A stretch of DNA of 64,000 nucleotides from the NCBI GenBank assembly GCA_022448365.1, contig JAKVCS010000003.1, positions 1,488,001 through 1,552,000 of the forward strand. The letters are read 5' to 3'. Each line of letters starts with the position of its first letter. Within the stretch, counting starts at the first letter, position 1. The position numbers and the translations under genes are program-made. Positions 34,657 to 43,720 of the stretch are shown piece after piece. The notes under the pieces are model-generated. The model searched no databases and was not told the DNA's origin. It saw only the letters and a program-made list of their open reading frames with translations. This stretch comes from Saccharospirillaceae bacterium. GTDB lineage: Bacteria; Pseudomonadota; Gammaproteobacteria; Pseudomonadales; Oceanobacteraceae.

Positions 34657-34953
34657 ATGAGCCAGATTCTCAGTTCTGAACAGATAAATAGCGCCATTTC
34701 TGACCTCAACCAACTCGCCGCACCAAACTGGGAGTTGGTGGATGGCAAGCTTTGTTGCCAACTCAAATTTCAAGATTTTATTCATGCGTTTGGTTTTATG
34801 AGCCAAGTCGCCATCATCGCAGAAACACTGAATCATCACCCGGAATGGTCCAACGTTTACAACACAGTCAACATTCATCTGGTGACTCATGATGCCGGCG
34901 GCATCACAGCAAAAGACACAGAATTAGCAGGACGTATTTCTCAACTGCTATGA
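34657..34953 (+). CDS. phhB: Pterin-4a-carbinolamine dehydratase
   Basis: 98-aa enzyme that regenerates tetrahydropterin cofactor after aromatic hydroxylation; also found without phenylalanine hydroxylase. The signature HHPEW (residues 61-65) with downstream [15 protein letters not shown] gives the catalytic histidines and the conserved C-terminal helix. Length is normal. No phhA is visible in this window. Ribosome site is weak (AAGAGACT). Single gene. Confidence 0.92.
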   Translation: MSQILSSEQINSAISDLNQLAAPNWELVDGKLCCQLKFQDFIHAFGFMSQVAIIAETLNHHPEWSNVYNTVNIHLVTHDAGGITAKDTELAGRISQLL

Positions 34954-35017
34954 CCGGTGCATCCCCTCTCCGATCCGATTATACTGACAGAAAAATCCGC
35001 TATCACTGAGGTTTCAG

Positions 35018-35233
35018 ATGTTGTTCTTCCCAAACCAACAAGAACTTGATTGTATTAATGACGAGGGCAAAATCGTTGGAAAAATTAAGTTTAATGGTGC
35101 CGAAGATAAGCATGTTTTTTGTCAGTATGACGATACCCTGATGTTGTCGGAAGCAGAAAGCACCAATATCAAAGAGCGTCTGATTGGTCTGGATTCTGGT
35201 AAGTACGACATCCCGATGCAGGATGACGACTGA
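35018..35233 (+). CDS. Small conserved protein of unknown function
   Basis: 71 aa, acidic, cytoplasmic, GAGG 8 nt before the ATG. Begins FFPNQQELDCINDEGKIVGK and carries a Cys near residue 35 (HVFCQYDD). No recognised family. It lies between phhB and the AraC regulator on the same strand. The clean ribosome site and the isolated reading frame support a real gene. Confidence 0.65.
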   Translation: MLFFPNQQELDCINDEGKIVGKIKFNGAEDKHVFCQYDDTLMLSEAESTNIKERLIGLDSGKYDIPMQDDD

Positions 35234-35267
35234 CGTCTCGCCCCTCCACTGAGGAGAACCTTCTACC

Positions 35268-36101
35268 ATGAGTCAGTCGTTGTTTTGGCGTAATCCGGAT
35301 ATACCGCAGGTAGAGTTGCGCCGCGTGGAAGACGGTCGTAAAGTCAATTATGCCCCCCACAGCCACCAGCAATGGTCAATCGGAGCGATCACCAGCGGTG
35401 TTGCCCGTTATCTCTATCGCCAGGATAGTTATGCCATTGCCGAACAAGATCTGGTGATGATGAACCCAGACTGGGTTCACAGCTGTAATCCGGTTGAGAA
35501 TCAGCCCTGGGCTTATTGGATGATGTATGTGGATACGGAATGGCTGACGCAATTAAGCTTCGAAGCTGGTTTGCTGCAACAACCTCAGTGGCAACCGATT
35601 TCACGGGCAATGATTCGGCCACAGGATAGCAGCCATGATTGGTACCAGGATTACTGTCGCGTTGCTGAGGCCTTCGTTGACGACAACAGCGATCTGCTGG
35701 AAAAGCAATCTCTGCTAATCGATTTTTTATTATCACTGATGAGCTGGCTGAGGGATGTGCCCGAGTTGCAACGGCCAGATTCTTTGCCGCCACAAGCGTT
35801 AACTCAGGTGGCGACACTATTGGAGCAAAATCTCAATGAGACGCCTCAGTTGTCGCAATTAATGAACCTGGCAAATTGCAGCGAAGGCCATTTAATCCGC
35901 AGTTTCAAACAACACTTCGGCCTGACACCTCACGCCTATTTAATTAATCGCCGTATTCAGCACAGTCAAAAGCTGTTAAAACAAGGAATGGATATTGTCG
36001 ACGTTGCTCAGCAACTGGCTTTCTCAGACCAGGCTCATTTCCAGCGCACCTTTAAACGATTAACCGCCACCACACCTGGACAGTATCTTAAAAACAGCTA
36101 G
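35268..36101 (+). CDS. AraC-family regulator with cupin sensor domain
   Basis: 277 aa, GAGGAG upstream of the ATG. N-terminal cupin-type AraC-binding domain (HSHQQWSIGAITSG, LVMMNPDWVHSCNPV) to about residue 150; C-terminal double helix-turn-helix at 175-275 (LSQLMNLANCSEGHLIRSF, MDIVDVAQQLAFSDQAHFQRTF, TPGQYL). It converges with a LysE-family exporter 10 bp away; this regulator type commonly pairs with LysE/RhtB exporters, so control of that exporter by an amino-acid-like ligand is likely. Confidence 0.9.
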   Translation: MSQSLFWRNPDIPQVELRRVEDGRKVNYAPHSHQQWSIGAITSGVARYLYRQDSYAIAEQDLVMMNPDWVHSCNPVENQPWAYWMMYVDTEWLTQLSFEAGLLQQPQWQPISRAMIRPQDSSHDWYQDYCRVAEAFVDDNSDLLEKQSLLIDFLLSLMSWLRDVPELQRPDSLPPQALTQVATLLEQNLNETPQLSQLMNLANCSEGHLIRSFKQHFGLTPHAYLINRRIQHSQKLLKQGMDIVDVAQQLAFSDQAHFQRTFKRLTATTPGQYLKNS

Positions 36102-36111
36102 CCTGCTGGTG

Positions 36112-36693
36112 TTAAGTCAATGATGCCAATGCGCTGATAAGCAGTAACAGTGATAACACACGATTAAAATATTTAATCCGTCCAGGCTGTTGCAACCAGC
36201 GACGAAAGTAAGCTCCAGCCAATACCCAACAGGTCAGGGATAACCAGCATATCGGGCCATAAAGCAGCGTAAATAACCAAAACTCCTGCTGAGTTTTTGC
36301 GTAGGCACTGAGGCCAGCAGCAGAGGCCAACCACGCTTTTGGGTTAAGCCATTGCATGAGAAATCCGGTCCAGAAACCAGGAGCAGCAGAGTCATCCGTA
36401 TGCATAACATCACCACTGAAAAATAATACCCAGCTGAGGTACAGCAAAAAACCAACACCAGCCCAGCGCAACCACTGATACAACAACGGCCATTGCTCAA
36501 ATAACGAACTCAGCCCCAGTCCGACCAGAACAAACAACAGGAGAAAGCCAATCGTCGCACCAGACACGAAGATCAATCCAAAGCGCAGAGGATAACGACC
36601 GCCGCAGCTTAACCCCACCAGATTGACGGGTCCGGGAGAGATGGAAGCCGCCAGTGCAAAGGCGGACATCGAAAAGATAAGAGAAAATGACAT
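36112..36693 (-). CDS. LysE/RhtB-family amino-acid exporter
   Basis: 193 aa, six predicted transmembrane helices; N-terminal ISPGPVNLVG matches the conserved GPN(T/L) motif of LysE transporters, and LMQWLNPKAWLASAAGL gives the second signature (NPK). Inner membrane, exports amino acids or related metabolites driven by the proton or sodium gradient. Adjacent convergent AraC regulator is its likely controller. Confidence 0.9.
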   Translation of the reverse strand: MSFSLIFSMSAFALAASISPGPVNLVGLSCGGRYPLRFGLIFVSGATIGFLLLFVLVGLGLSSLFEQWPLLYQWLRWAGVGFLLYLSWVLFFSGDVMHTDDSAAPGFWTGFLMQWLNPKAWLASAAGLSAYAKTQQEFWLFTLLYGPICWLSLTCWVLAGAYFRRWLQQPGRIKYFNRVLSLLLLISALASLT

Positions 36694-36770
36694 ACTGCCA
36701 ACGACCTGTAGTAACTATGAGTAGCTGGCAGTGTGTCGTGATAACGCAGGGCTGTATTGAATAAAACTGA

Positions 36771-38681
36771 TCAGCTCTCTTTCGCTGCGTCTGGCTCCGT
36801 TGGATTGGTTTCATTCAATAATTGAAGGACACGTTCACGTAAATCATCTGCTTTTACGCTTTCCGGCTCAACAGCCGTTGTTGCAGTTAACGTCACTTTT
36901 GACCAGAAACGACGTGGTTTCGTGGTTAACGCATGACCATCTTTATGAGAGAAGAAGCTGCCCCATAAACCTTCCAGCGCCATTGGAATCACGGGTACCG
37001 GTGTTTCTTGAATAATCCGCTCGATGCCTTTTTTAAACTCATCCACTTCGCCGTCTTTGGTGAGTTTGCCTTCGGGGAAGATACACACTAACTCGCCACG
37101 ATCTAATTCCTCTTTAATACGGTTAAACGCAGTTTCATACATCTGTGAATCCGCCCTGGGAGAACAAATCGGAATGGTCTTGGCCAATTTAAAGAACGTC
37201 GTTAAGCCCTTCATTTGAGCAATATTTTTATCCATCACAAAACGAATCGGGCGCTGATAGGTGCCGGCAATTAACAGTGCATCCACATAGCTGACGTGAT
37301 TGCACACCAATACTGCCGGGCCATCAGTGGGAATATTATCCAGCCCTTTGTGACTCACACGGTACATGGTATGGCTGAGGATCCAGATGCAAAAGCGTAG
37401 AAAAAATTCAGGAACCTGAGAATAAACATACACTGCCACTACAAGATTCATAATGGCCAATACCAGAAAATAGTCACCAATCGACATATCCAGTACCGCC
37501 AGCAGTAAAATACCCACACCGGCACTGACCACCATAAATAAGGCATTTAATACGTTATTCGCAGCTATGATCTGAGCGCGATTTTTATCGTCGCTGCGTT
37601 GCTGAATCAGTGCCTGCAGCGGAACCACAAATAAACCACCAAAAGCACTGACCAGAGCAATATCCAGCATCAATCGCCAGTTCGCGGCATTACCAATAAA
37701 GGCCATCGCCGTCATACCTTCGACCACATGAATCTGGTCTATAGCAAACCATAAATCGATACCAAATACGCTCATTCCGATTGAGCCAATAGGCACGATA
37801 CCCAGCTCAACTTTATGGCCCGACAGTCTTTCACACAGCAGCGAGCCGGCGGCAACCCCCAGAGAAAACAGTGTCAGTAATACAGTCACTAACTGGGTCG
37901 AGCCACCAAGGTACTCTTTCGAGAAGTTTGGAAACTGAGTTAAATAGCTGGCACCTATAAACCAGAACCAGCTGATGGCCACAATCGATAAATACACCGC
38001 ACGATTTTCACGCGCCTGACGAATGGTATTCACCAACTCAGTAAACGGATTCCAATTAATGTTTAATTCCGGATCATTAGCTGTAGCCGTTGGAATAAAG
38101 CGACTGGTGATTAATCCGAGAATGGCGAAACCAACAATACCTGCAGCAATCCACTGGGGACTGTTCTCGAAGTCGAATAATAAACCCGCGCTAATGGTAC
38201 CGGCGAGGATGGCAATAAAGGTACCCATTTCCACCAGCGCATTGCCACCCACCAATTCATCTTGTTTCAGGTGTTGCGGCAACAATGCAAACTTCACCGG
38301 GCCGAAAATGGCTGATTGCAAACCCATTAAAAACAGCAACGCCATCAAACCCCAGACGTTCCCGGCCAGAATTGACACCGCAGCCAGCGACATAATTACC
38401 AGCTCTAGTGCCTTGGTCCAACGAATCAGTTGCGACTTTTCCATCTTGTCGGCAATTTGTCCGGCCACCGGAGAAAACAGAAAAAATGGCAGAATAAAAA
38501 TACCCGCGGCCAGGTTCGTCAATAGCGCACTGTCTTCATTGCTGGCAATGCCACCAAAGGCAATCATCAGCAATAAGGCATTTTTATACAGATTATCGTT
38601 AAACGCGCCCAATGCCTGGGTTAGAAAATACGGTAAAAAACGGCGTTTCGATAACAGCGAAAACTGACTGTGTTCACTCAT
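36771..38681 (-). CDS. MFS transporter-PlsC acyltransferase fusion (LplT-Aas-like)
   Basis: 636 aa. The N-terminal part (about 1-415) is an MFS transporter of the lysophospholipid LplT type (YFLTQALGAFNDNLYKNALL, AAGIFILPFFLFSPVAGQIADK). The C-terminal part (about 425-620) is a 1-acylglycerol-phosphate acyltransferase domain with NHVSYVDALL (HX4D) and FPEGKLTKDGEV (glycerophosphate site). Together they suggest import and re-acylation of lysophospholipids; the acyl-ACP synthetase domain of full Aas is absent. A TetR regulator lies directly upstream on the same strand. Confidence 0.9.
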   Translation of the reverse strand: MSEHSQFSLLSKRRFLPYFLTQALGAFNDNLYKNALLLMIAFGGIASNEDSALLTNLAAGIFILPFFLFSPVAGQIADKMEKSQLIRWTKALELVIMSLAAVSILAGNVWGLMALLFLMGLQSAIFGPVKFALLPQHLKQDELVGGNALVEMGTFIAILAGTISAGLLFDFENSPQWIAAGIVGFAILGLITSRFIPTATANDPELNINWNPFTELVNTIRQARENRAVYLSIVAISWFWFIGASYLTQFPNFSKEYLGGSTQLVTVLLTLFSLGVAAGSLLCERLSGHKVELGIVPIGSIGMSVFGIDLWFAIDQIHVVEGMTAMAFIGNAANWRLMLDIALVSAFGGLFVVPLQALIQQRSDDKNRAQIIAANNVLNALFMVVSAGVGILLLAVLDMSIGDYFLVLAIMNLVVAVYVYSQVPEFFLRFCIWILSHTMYRVSHKGLDNIPTDGPAVLVCNHVSYVDALLIAGTYQRPIRFVMDKNIAQMKGLTTFFKLAKTIPICSPRADSQMYETAFNRIKEELDRGELVCIFPEGKLTKDGEVDEFKKGIERIIQETPVPVIPMALEGLWGSFFSHKDGHALTTKPRRFWSKVTLTATTAVEPESVKADDLRERVLQLLNETNPTEPDAAKES

Positions 38682-38708
38682 AAAGGGTTCCTTTTTACTG
38701 TGTCCTTG

Positions 38709-39365
38709 TTAAACATCCACCTGGTTCGACCAGGCCATAACGTAGTTACGAATTAACGATTCAACCATAGCACCGGCATCCGTCAGGCTATCCGCGAATA
38801 ATTTATCATCCAGCGACAAACTGCATACGCCGTGGACCGATGCCCAGATGGTGCGTGCCGCTTGCTGCACCGCAGCAACATCGGTCTGTGGCGCAACCTC
38901 AGTCAATGCCTGTTCAACCGTGCGGAACAGGCCATCAATTCTTTGTTGCTGCCAGTCTGGCACTTCTTCGTCTTCTGGCAATCTGTGCTCGAACAACAAC
39001 TGCCACAGATACCGATTCTGCTCGGCAAACTGCAGGTAACTCTGACCATAGGCGAGTAGCCGGGTTAAGGGTTGCTGGTCGTTTTTATGCGGTTTATTGC
39101 CAGTCTGCTTATGATCATTCTTTTCAGAATCTGACTTGAGCGTCAGCCGCGCCGACAGGCTATCTAATGTCGCCGCATTGACACTGAGCAACAGCTGATC
39201 GTAGCTGCCAAACACATTAATCAGCGTGCCTGGCGAATAACCAATGCGCCGAGCCAGTTTGCGCAGGCTCATATTACCCAGTGGCTGTTCTGCCAGATGC
39301 TGCTGCAGTGCTGCAATCGCCAATGCCTGAATCTGCTCGTGGGTGTGGTCTTTTCTGCGTGCCAT
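38709..39365 (-). CDS. TetR-family regulator
   Basis: 218 aa. N-terminal helix-turn-helix (LRKLARRIGYSPGTLINVFGSYDQLL, shown across the recognition helix) and a C-terminal ligand-binding region with WHG-like content (LLAYGQSYLQFAEQNRYLW, ARTIWASVHGVCSL). Located 27 bp upstream of the MFS-acyltransferase gene on the same strand, so it likely autoregulates and controls that gene, perhaps in response to lipids or membrane stress. Confidence 0.88.
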   Translation of the reverse strand: MARRKDHTHEQIQALAIAALQQHLAEQPLGNMSLRKLARRIGYSPGTLINVFGSYDQLLLSVNAATLDSLSARLTLKSDSEKNDHKQTGNKPHKNDQQPLTRLLAYGQSYLQFAEQNRYLWQLLFEHRLPEDEEVPDWQQQRIDGLFRTVEQALTEVAPQTDVAAVQQAARTIWASVHGVCSLSLDDKLFADSLTDAGAMVESLIRNYVMAWSNQVDV

Positions 39366-39528
39366 ATCGTTTGATTTATAAGAAGCGGGTTATTGAATGC
39401 AGACAGTATAGTGAACGGCGTTTAAAATTCTAGCTTTATTTTGAACACTGTTTATAATAATTCCGAATTGAGTCGTTGTAGCCCAACAAACTTCGCCATG
39501 GCGAACATCAGAAACACGAGGTATTCAC

Positions 39529-39711
39529 ATGAGATTGAACAGCGTAAAAGCACAGCACCGATATAACCTTGTTCCGCGTATTCGTCGCTATAGCCTGGGG
39601 CTGGGTTCGTTGGCTATTGTGTGCGCAAGCGGCAGTCAGTTGGCGCTGGCGTTATTAGCGAGCCTATATTGTCTGCGTAGGATGCGTGCTTTCCGCAGTA
39701 TCATGAGCTAA
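39529..39711 (+). CDS. Small basic single-pass membrane protein
   Basis: 60 aa, GAGG about 8 nt upstream of the ATG. A basic N-terminus (NSVKAQHRYNLVPRIRRYS) is followed by one hydrophobic segment (LGSLAIVCASGSQLALALLA) and a basic end. It lies 17 bp before the larger membrane protein gene and may be co-transcribed. No family recognised. Confidence 0.5.
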   Translation: MRLNSVKAQHRYNLVPRIRRYSLGLGSLAIVCASGSQLALALLASLYCLRRMRAFRSIMS

Positions 39712-39728
39712 CCAGCAAGGAGGCTGTT

Positions 39729-40757
39729 ATGAAGATCACCCGTCAACAGTTAACCAATGCCGCCAGCGCGAATATCATTTCGATGCAACAGGCGGATGAC
39801 CTTTATCGGTTCCTGCAAACACAGGACCCAAACAACGCACGCTTCAGTTTTACCCATGTGCTGTATTACCTCGGAGGCCTTGTCGCCATTGGTGCGATGA
39901 CCTTATTTATGAATCTGGGATGGGAGACCTTTGGGGGTGCGGGCATTGTATGTATCTCGTTACTTTATGCCGCGGTAGGATTGTTATTCAGCCAGAAGTT
40001 TGCTGCCCGAAACCTGCATATCCCGGCCGCTATCTGCGCCACCTTTGTCGTTTGCTTAACGCCAATGGCGATCTACGGCATACAACAATGGCTCGGTATC
40101 TGGCCAGACGACAGTGTATATCGTGACTATCACAGATACGTGCAATGGCACTGGCTGTATATGGAGCTGGGCACCCTGGTGGTGGGGTGTGCCATCGCCT
40201 GGCACTATAAATACCCGTTCCTGATGATGCCAATAGCCGTGACGCTCTGGTATATGAGTATGGATATCACTGCGATGTTAACCGGTGGTGACTATGACTG
40301 GGAACTGCGCAAACTGGTATCGATGCACAGCGGCCTGCTGATGATCGGCTTAGCTTTCTGGGTTGATATCCGTTCACGTCACCGTGCTGATTATGCGTTC
40401 TGGATGTATATCTTCGGCGTACTGGCTTTCTGGGGTGGTTTGTCGTTGCAACATTCAGACAGCGAGTTATCAAGATTGCTGTATTTCGGTATTAATTTGC
40501 TGATGATTTTCACCGGAGTATTGATCGTTCGTCGCGTATTTGTCGTATTGGGTGCCATTGGTAGCTGTATTTACCTGGGTCATCTGGCATCAACCGTGTT
40601 CCGCGACAGCTGGTTGTTCCCGGTTTCACTGACAGCCATTGGTTTGGGCATTATTTATCTCGGTGTGTTGTGGCAAAAATATGAACACTCTATCGCAATC
40701 CGTGCTCAACAGTTTCTGCCAAACTCTGTGCAGGAATTATTAGCCAACCGGAACTGA
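39729..40757 (+). CDS. Polytopic membrane protein, DUF2157-like
   Basis: 342 aa, AAGGAGG 6-8 nt before the ATG. A soluble N-terminus (KITRQQLTNAASANIISMQQ) resembling the first part of DUF2157 proteins, then about eight transmembrane helices beginning at YYLGGLVAIGAMTLFMNLGW. A strong terminator follows. Role unknown. The small gene before it is probably in the same operon. Confidence 0.75.
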   Translation: MKITRQQLTNAASANIISMQQADDLYRFLQTQDPNNARFSFTHVLYYLGGLVAIGAMTLFMNLGWETFGGAGIVCISLLYAAVGLLFSQKFAARNLHIPAAICATFVVCLTPMAIYGIQQWLGIWPDDSVYRDYHRYVQWHWLYMELGTLVVGCAIAWHYKYPFLMMPIAVTLWYMSMDITAMLTGGDYDWELRKLVSMHSGLLMIGLAFWVDIRSRHRADYAFWMYIFGVLAFWGGLSLQHSDSELSRLLYFGINLLMIFTGVLIVRRVFVVLGAIGSCIYLGHLASTVFRDSWLFPVSLTAIGLGIIYLGVLWQKYEHSIAIRAQQFLPNSVQELLANRN

Positions 40758-40774
40758 CAACCCGGATTAGCAAT

Positions 40775-40796
40775 GGTAGCCTTGGCTACCTTTTTT
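40775..40796 (+). terminator. Intrinsic terminator
   Basis: GGTAGCC-TT-GGCTACC followed by TTTTTT; a textbook hairpin 17 bp after the membrane-protein gene and before the HopJ-type gene. The 2-nt loop implies the inner pair opens. Confidence 0.85.
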
Positions 40797-40840
40797 ATCC
40801 GACGGGTAGCCGTCATTATCTGACCTATTGAGCATTATCG

Positions 40841-41194
40841 ATGAGTGACTTCCAACACGCTAAAGAGAACTTCCTGCAACAGCTGAACAGCGACCAACAC
40901 GTATTTGCTGACACACTGGCATTTATTGAGACCTGGTTCGATTTTACCCCGTCGGCGTTCAACAACGGTTCTGTAGCAAACTCTGTTGAGCAGAATCAGG
41001 GCAGCTGTAAGGTTTTCTCGTTGGCACACTTACTGGAACTGACTCAGGAGCAGGCGTTGCGTTGTTTCGGTGAACACTACCGTGATGTGGTTGCCACTCC
41101 GGATGTGGATAATCACCATAACCTGCGTCGTTTGTTAAAAGAAGGCCTGACTGACATCAGCTTCGACCAATTCCCTCTGACTCAGAAAGCCTGA
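40841..41194 (+). CDS. HopJ-type family protein
   Basis: 117 aa. Matches the HopJ type III effector family by FDFTPSAFNNGSVANSVEQN, GSCKVFSLAHLL, CFGEHYRDVVATPDVDNHHN and LLKEGLTDISF. Despite the name, members are widespread housekeeping-like proteins in non-pathogens and have no known function. It lies 4 bp before minC on the same strand and may be co-transcribed with the Min operon. Confidence 0.88.
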   Translation: MSDFQHAKENFLQQLNSDQHVFADTLAFIETWFDFTPSAFNNGSVANSVEQNQGSCKVFSLAHLLELTQEQALRCFGEHYRDVVATPDVDNHHNLRRLLKEGLTDISFDQFPLTQKA

Positions 41195-41198
41195 CCTC

Positions 41199-41912
41199 AT
41201 GAGCAACAGCACGGATGTGAAGCTGAAAGCCGGGCTGGTACCACTGACGACGTTAACCTTCAGTGGTGCCAATCTGGATGAAGTCAAAAAACAGTTGGCG
41301 AAGAAAAAGGCGGAAGCGCCCGCCCTGTTTAATAACCTGCCCTGTGTACTCGATCTCAGCGGTCTGGAAGCGGTCGATCTGGCCGCTCTGAAAGATATTT
41401 GTCGTAATTCCGGTTTGTTAGCCGTGGCCGTAAAAAACTGTCCCAGCGTGTTATTGCCACAACTCAGCGCTTTGCAGTTAGCCGATCTGGGCCGAGGACA
41501 AACCAAACAAGCCCCGGCAACGCCGCAAAATACTGTAAAAAATCAAAGCATTGCTGAAGATAAACCACAACGTGCGGTTAAGGTACACAGCGCAAACGTA
41601 CGTTCCGGACAGCAGCTTTATTTCGACGGCGATCTGTTTATCCTGGGAATGGTCAGCGCCGGGGCGGAAGTGATTGCCACCGGAGACATTCATATCTACG
41701 GCGCCTTGCGTGGTCGCGCCTTAGCTGGCGCCAAAGGCGATGAAGCGGCTGTGATCAGCGCTCAGCAATTCGAGGCAGAGCTGGTCGCCGTCGCCGGGCA
41801 ATACAAGCTGTTTGAAGACCAGCACGAGCAACACAAGCAAGCCGTGGTCATTCAACTCACTCAAAATGCTGTCGACGACAGTGCTCACTTGAACATCATG
41901 GGTGTTTCATAA
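41199..41912 (+). CDS. minC: Septum-site inhibitor MinC
   Basis: 237 aa; inhibits FtsZ polymerisation away from midcell. N-terminal MinC_N domain at about 5-105, a linker (KQAPATPQNTVKNQSIAEDK), then the C-terminal beta-helix at 125-232 with VRSGQQLYFDGDLFILGMVS, GAEVIATGDIHIYGALRGRA and GQYKLF. First of the minCDE set. A hairpin sits right after its stop. Confidence 0.97.
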   Translation: MSNSTDVKLKAGLVPLTTLTFSGANLDEVKKQLAKKKAEAPALFNNLPCVLDLSGLEAVDLAALKDICRNSGLLAVAVKNCPSVLLPQLSALQLADLGRGQTKQAPATPQNTVKNQSIAEDKPQRAVKVHSANVRSGQQLYFDGDLFILGMVSAGAEVIATGDIHIYGALRGRALAGAKGDEAAVISAQQFEAELVAVAGQYKLFEDQHEQHKQAVVIQLTQNAVDDSAHLNIMGVS

Positions 41913-41930
41913 ATACTGCTGGCAGTATTT
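41911..41930 (+). other. Perfect 8-bp hairpin between minC and minD
   Basis: AAATACTG-CTGG-CAGTATTT, overlapping the minC stop codon region. No U-tract follows, so it is more likely an RNA stability or partial attenuation element than a terminator. Confidence 0.5.
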
Positions 41931-41983
41931 GAATTCAGTGAATCGCGCCGCGGTCCACGACACTAATAAAGGAAGTTCACGCC

Positions 41984-42790
41984 TTGGCTAAAATTATCGT
42001 TGTTACCTCCGGTAAAGGCGGAGTTGGGAAAACCACTTCCAGTGCAGCCATCTCAGCTGCACTGGCGATGAAGGGAAACAAAACCGTCGTGATCGACTTC
42101 GATGTGGGCTTGCGCAACCTGGATCTGGTTATGGGTTGTGAGCGCCGTGTGGTTTACGACTTTGTTAATGTGGTTCAGGGTGAAGCCAGCCTCAAACAAG
42201 CGCTGATTAAAGACAAACGTCTGGAAAATCTGTTTGTTCTGCCAGCCTCGCAAACCCGTGATAAAGATGCGCTGACCATCGAAGGCGTGGAAAAAGTGTT
42301 GGCTGATCTGGCTGAAGACTTCGACTACATCATCTGTGATTCTCCGGCGGGTATTGAACACGGTGCGCAAATGGCGCTCTACTTCGCTCAGGAAGCCATC
42401 ATCGTCACTAACCCGGAAGTTTCGTCGGTACGAGACTCTGACCGTATCATCGGTATCCTGCAAAGCAAGTCACGCATGGCAGAACAAGGCAAGAGTGTTA
42501 AAGAACATTTGCTTCTGACTCGCTATAACCCGGAACGGGTTGAGCGCGGTGAAATGCTGTCGGTAGAGGATGTGGAAGAAATTCTCGCAATTCCGTTGCT
42601 CGGTGTCATTCCGGAATCAGAAGCCGTGCTAAAAGCATCGAATCAGGGCGTTCCGGTCACCCATGATGAAGACAGCGATGCGGGCCAGGCCTATGACGAT
42701 GCCGTTGCCCGATATCTCGGTGAAGATCGTCCCCATCGTTTTCTTGAGAAGCAGAAAAAAGGCTTCCTGAAACGTGTCTTCGGCGGCTAA
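41984..42790 (+). CDS. minD: Septum-site ATPase MinD
   Basis: 268 aa; membrane-bound ATPase that recruits MinC and is displaced by MinE. Starts at TTG with AAAGGAAG about 9-16 nt upstream. Deviant Walker A KGGVGKTT near residue 11-18, DFDVGLRNLD (switch I), DSPAGIE (Walker B/switch II), and a C-terminal amphipathic membrane-targeting helix (EKQKKGFLKRVFGG). Co-transcribed with minE 11 bp downstream. Confidence 0.98.
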   Translation: MAKIIVVTSGKGGVGKTTSSAAISAALAMKGNKTVVIDFDVGLRNLDLVMGCERRVVYDFVNVVQGEASLKQALIKDKRLENLFVLPASQTRDKDALTIEGVEKVLADLAEDFDYIICDSPAGIEHGAQMALYFAQEAIIVTNPEVSSVRDSDRIIGILQSKSRMAEQGKSVKEHLLLTRYNPERVERGEMLSVEDVEEILAIPLLGVIPESEAVLKASNQGVPVTHDEDSDAGQAYDDAVARYLGEDRPHRFLEKQKKGFLKRVFGG

Positions 42791-42801
42791 GGAGAGCAGC
42801 T

Positions 42802-43056
42802 ATGAGTTTGATGGATATGTTTCGTAAGGAACAAAAAACCTCAGCCAGCGTCGCGAAAGAACGCTTGCGCGTGTTGGTAGCCCACGACCGTTTACGTAAC
42901 AATGGCCCGGATTATTTGCCGCAATTGCAGCAGGAGATTCTGGCGGTAATACGCAAATACGTTGCGATTGAAGAGCAAGACGTTAACGTGCAATTGGAAC
43001 AACAGGGGCAGACCTCCGTTCTGGAACTGAACGTTACCCTGCCCGACGATCAATAA
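42802..43056 (+). CDS. minE: Cell division topological specificity factor MinE
   Basis: 84 aa, AAGGAGAG before the ATG. Membrane-binding N-terminus (SLMDMFRKEQKTSASVAKER), MinD-contact helix RLRVLVAHDRL, and a C-terminal dimerisation beta domain. Drives the Min oscillation with MinD. Normal length. Confidence 0.98.
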   Translation: MSLMDMFRKEQKTSASVAKERLRVLVAHDRLRNNGPDYLPQLQQEILAVIRKYVAIEEQDVNVQLEQQGQTSVLELNVTLPDDQ

Positions 43057-43076
43057 CCTCAGAACGCCATTCATAC

Positions 43077-43592
43077 ATGAATACGCTTATTGCCAGCTGG
43101 ACTCAGAAATCCTGGGTTCAGCGTTTTGGTCTGCTACTGGCCATCATCAGTTACGGTTTACTCTATCCCGGCGTGATGGAACCCATCATGACTCTCAGCG
43201 CTTCGGTTAGTTTATTTGGTTTAAAAACCCAGATGTTCCACGAAACCCGCTCCATTTGGGAAACTGTCGAAACCCTGCACAGCCTGGGTTACACCGCAGT
43301 CGCCATTGCAATTGTCACCTTCAGCGTGGTGATTCCGATCGGCAAAGCGCTGATGATTATGTTCACCTGGTTAAAACCATCCCCCGGGCGATGGCGTTTC
43401 GTTGCTGCAATCAGCAAATGGTCGATGGCGGATGTTTTTGTTGTTGCCATTCTGGTGGCCTTTTTTACTGCAAAAGCCACTGCCGAACTAGAGGCGGAAT
43501 TGCTGGTTGGCTTCTACTGGTTCAGCGCCTTCTGTTTACTGTCGATCTTATCTGGCCAATTGCTGGCACATCAGCCTTCAACAGATAAATAG
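43077..43592 (+). CDS. PqiA-domain inner-membrane protein
   Basis: 171 aa, about four transmembrane helices: FGLLLAIISYGLLYPGVMEP, LGYTAVAIAIVTFSVVIPIG, WSMADVFVVAILVAFFTAK, and a last helix near 145-165. The MADVFVVAILVAF phrase and the proline-rich loop KPSPGRWRF match paraquat-inducible protein A domains. Members take part in envelope lipid transport with MCE proteins; a single-domain form without an MCE partner here has an uncertain role. Likely last gene read from the min operon. Confidence 0.82.
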   Translation: MNTLIASWTQKSWVQRFGLLLAIISYGLLYPGVMEPIMTLSASVSLFGLKTQMFHETRSIWETVETLHSLGYTAVAIAIVTFSVVIPIGKALMIMFTWLKPSPGRWRFVAAISKWSMADVFVVAILVAFFTAKATAELEAELLVGFYWFSAFCLLSILSGQLLAHQPSTDK

Positions 43593-43720
43593 CGCAATCC
43601 GGATGGTATTATTTTTGAAGCGACAACAGGATGTTGCGGTGGCTGGTAATAAGTTCGTACGGGAAGCGTGAAACGAATCTTCTGCTAAGCTTGGTTCAGT
43701 TTTGTCTACTTAAAAAGCTT

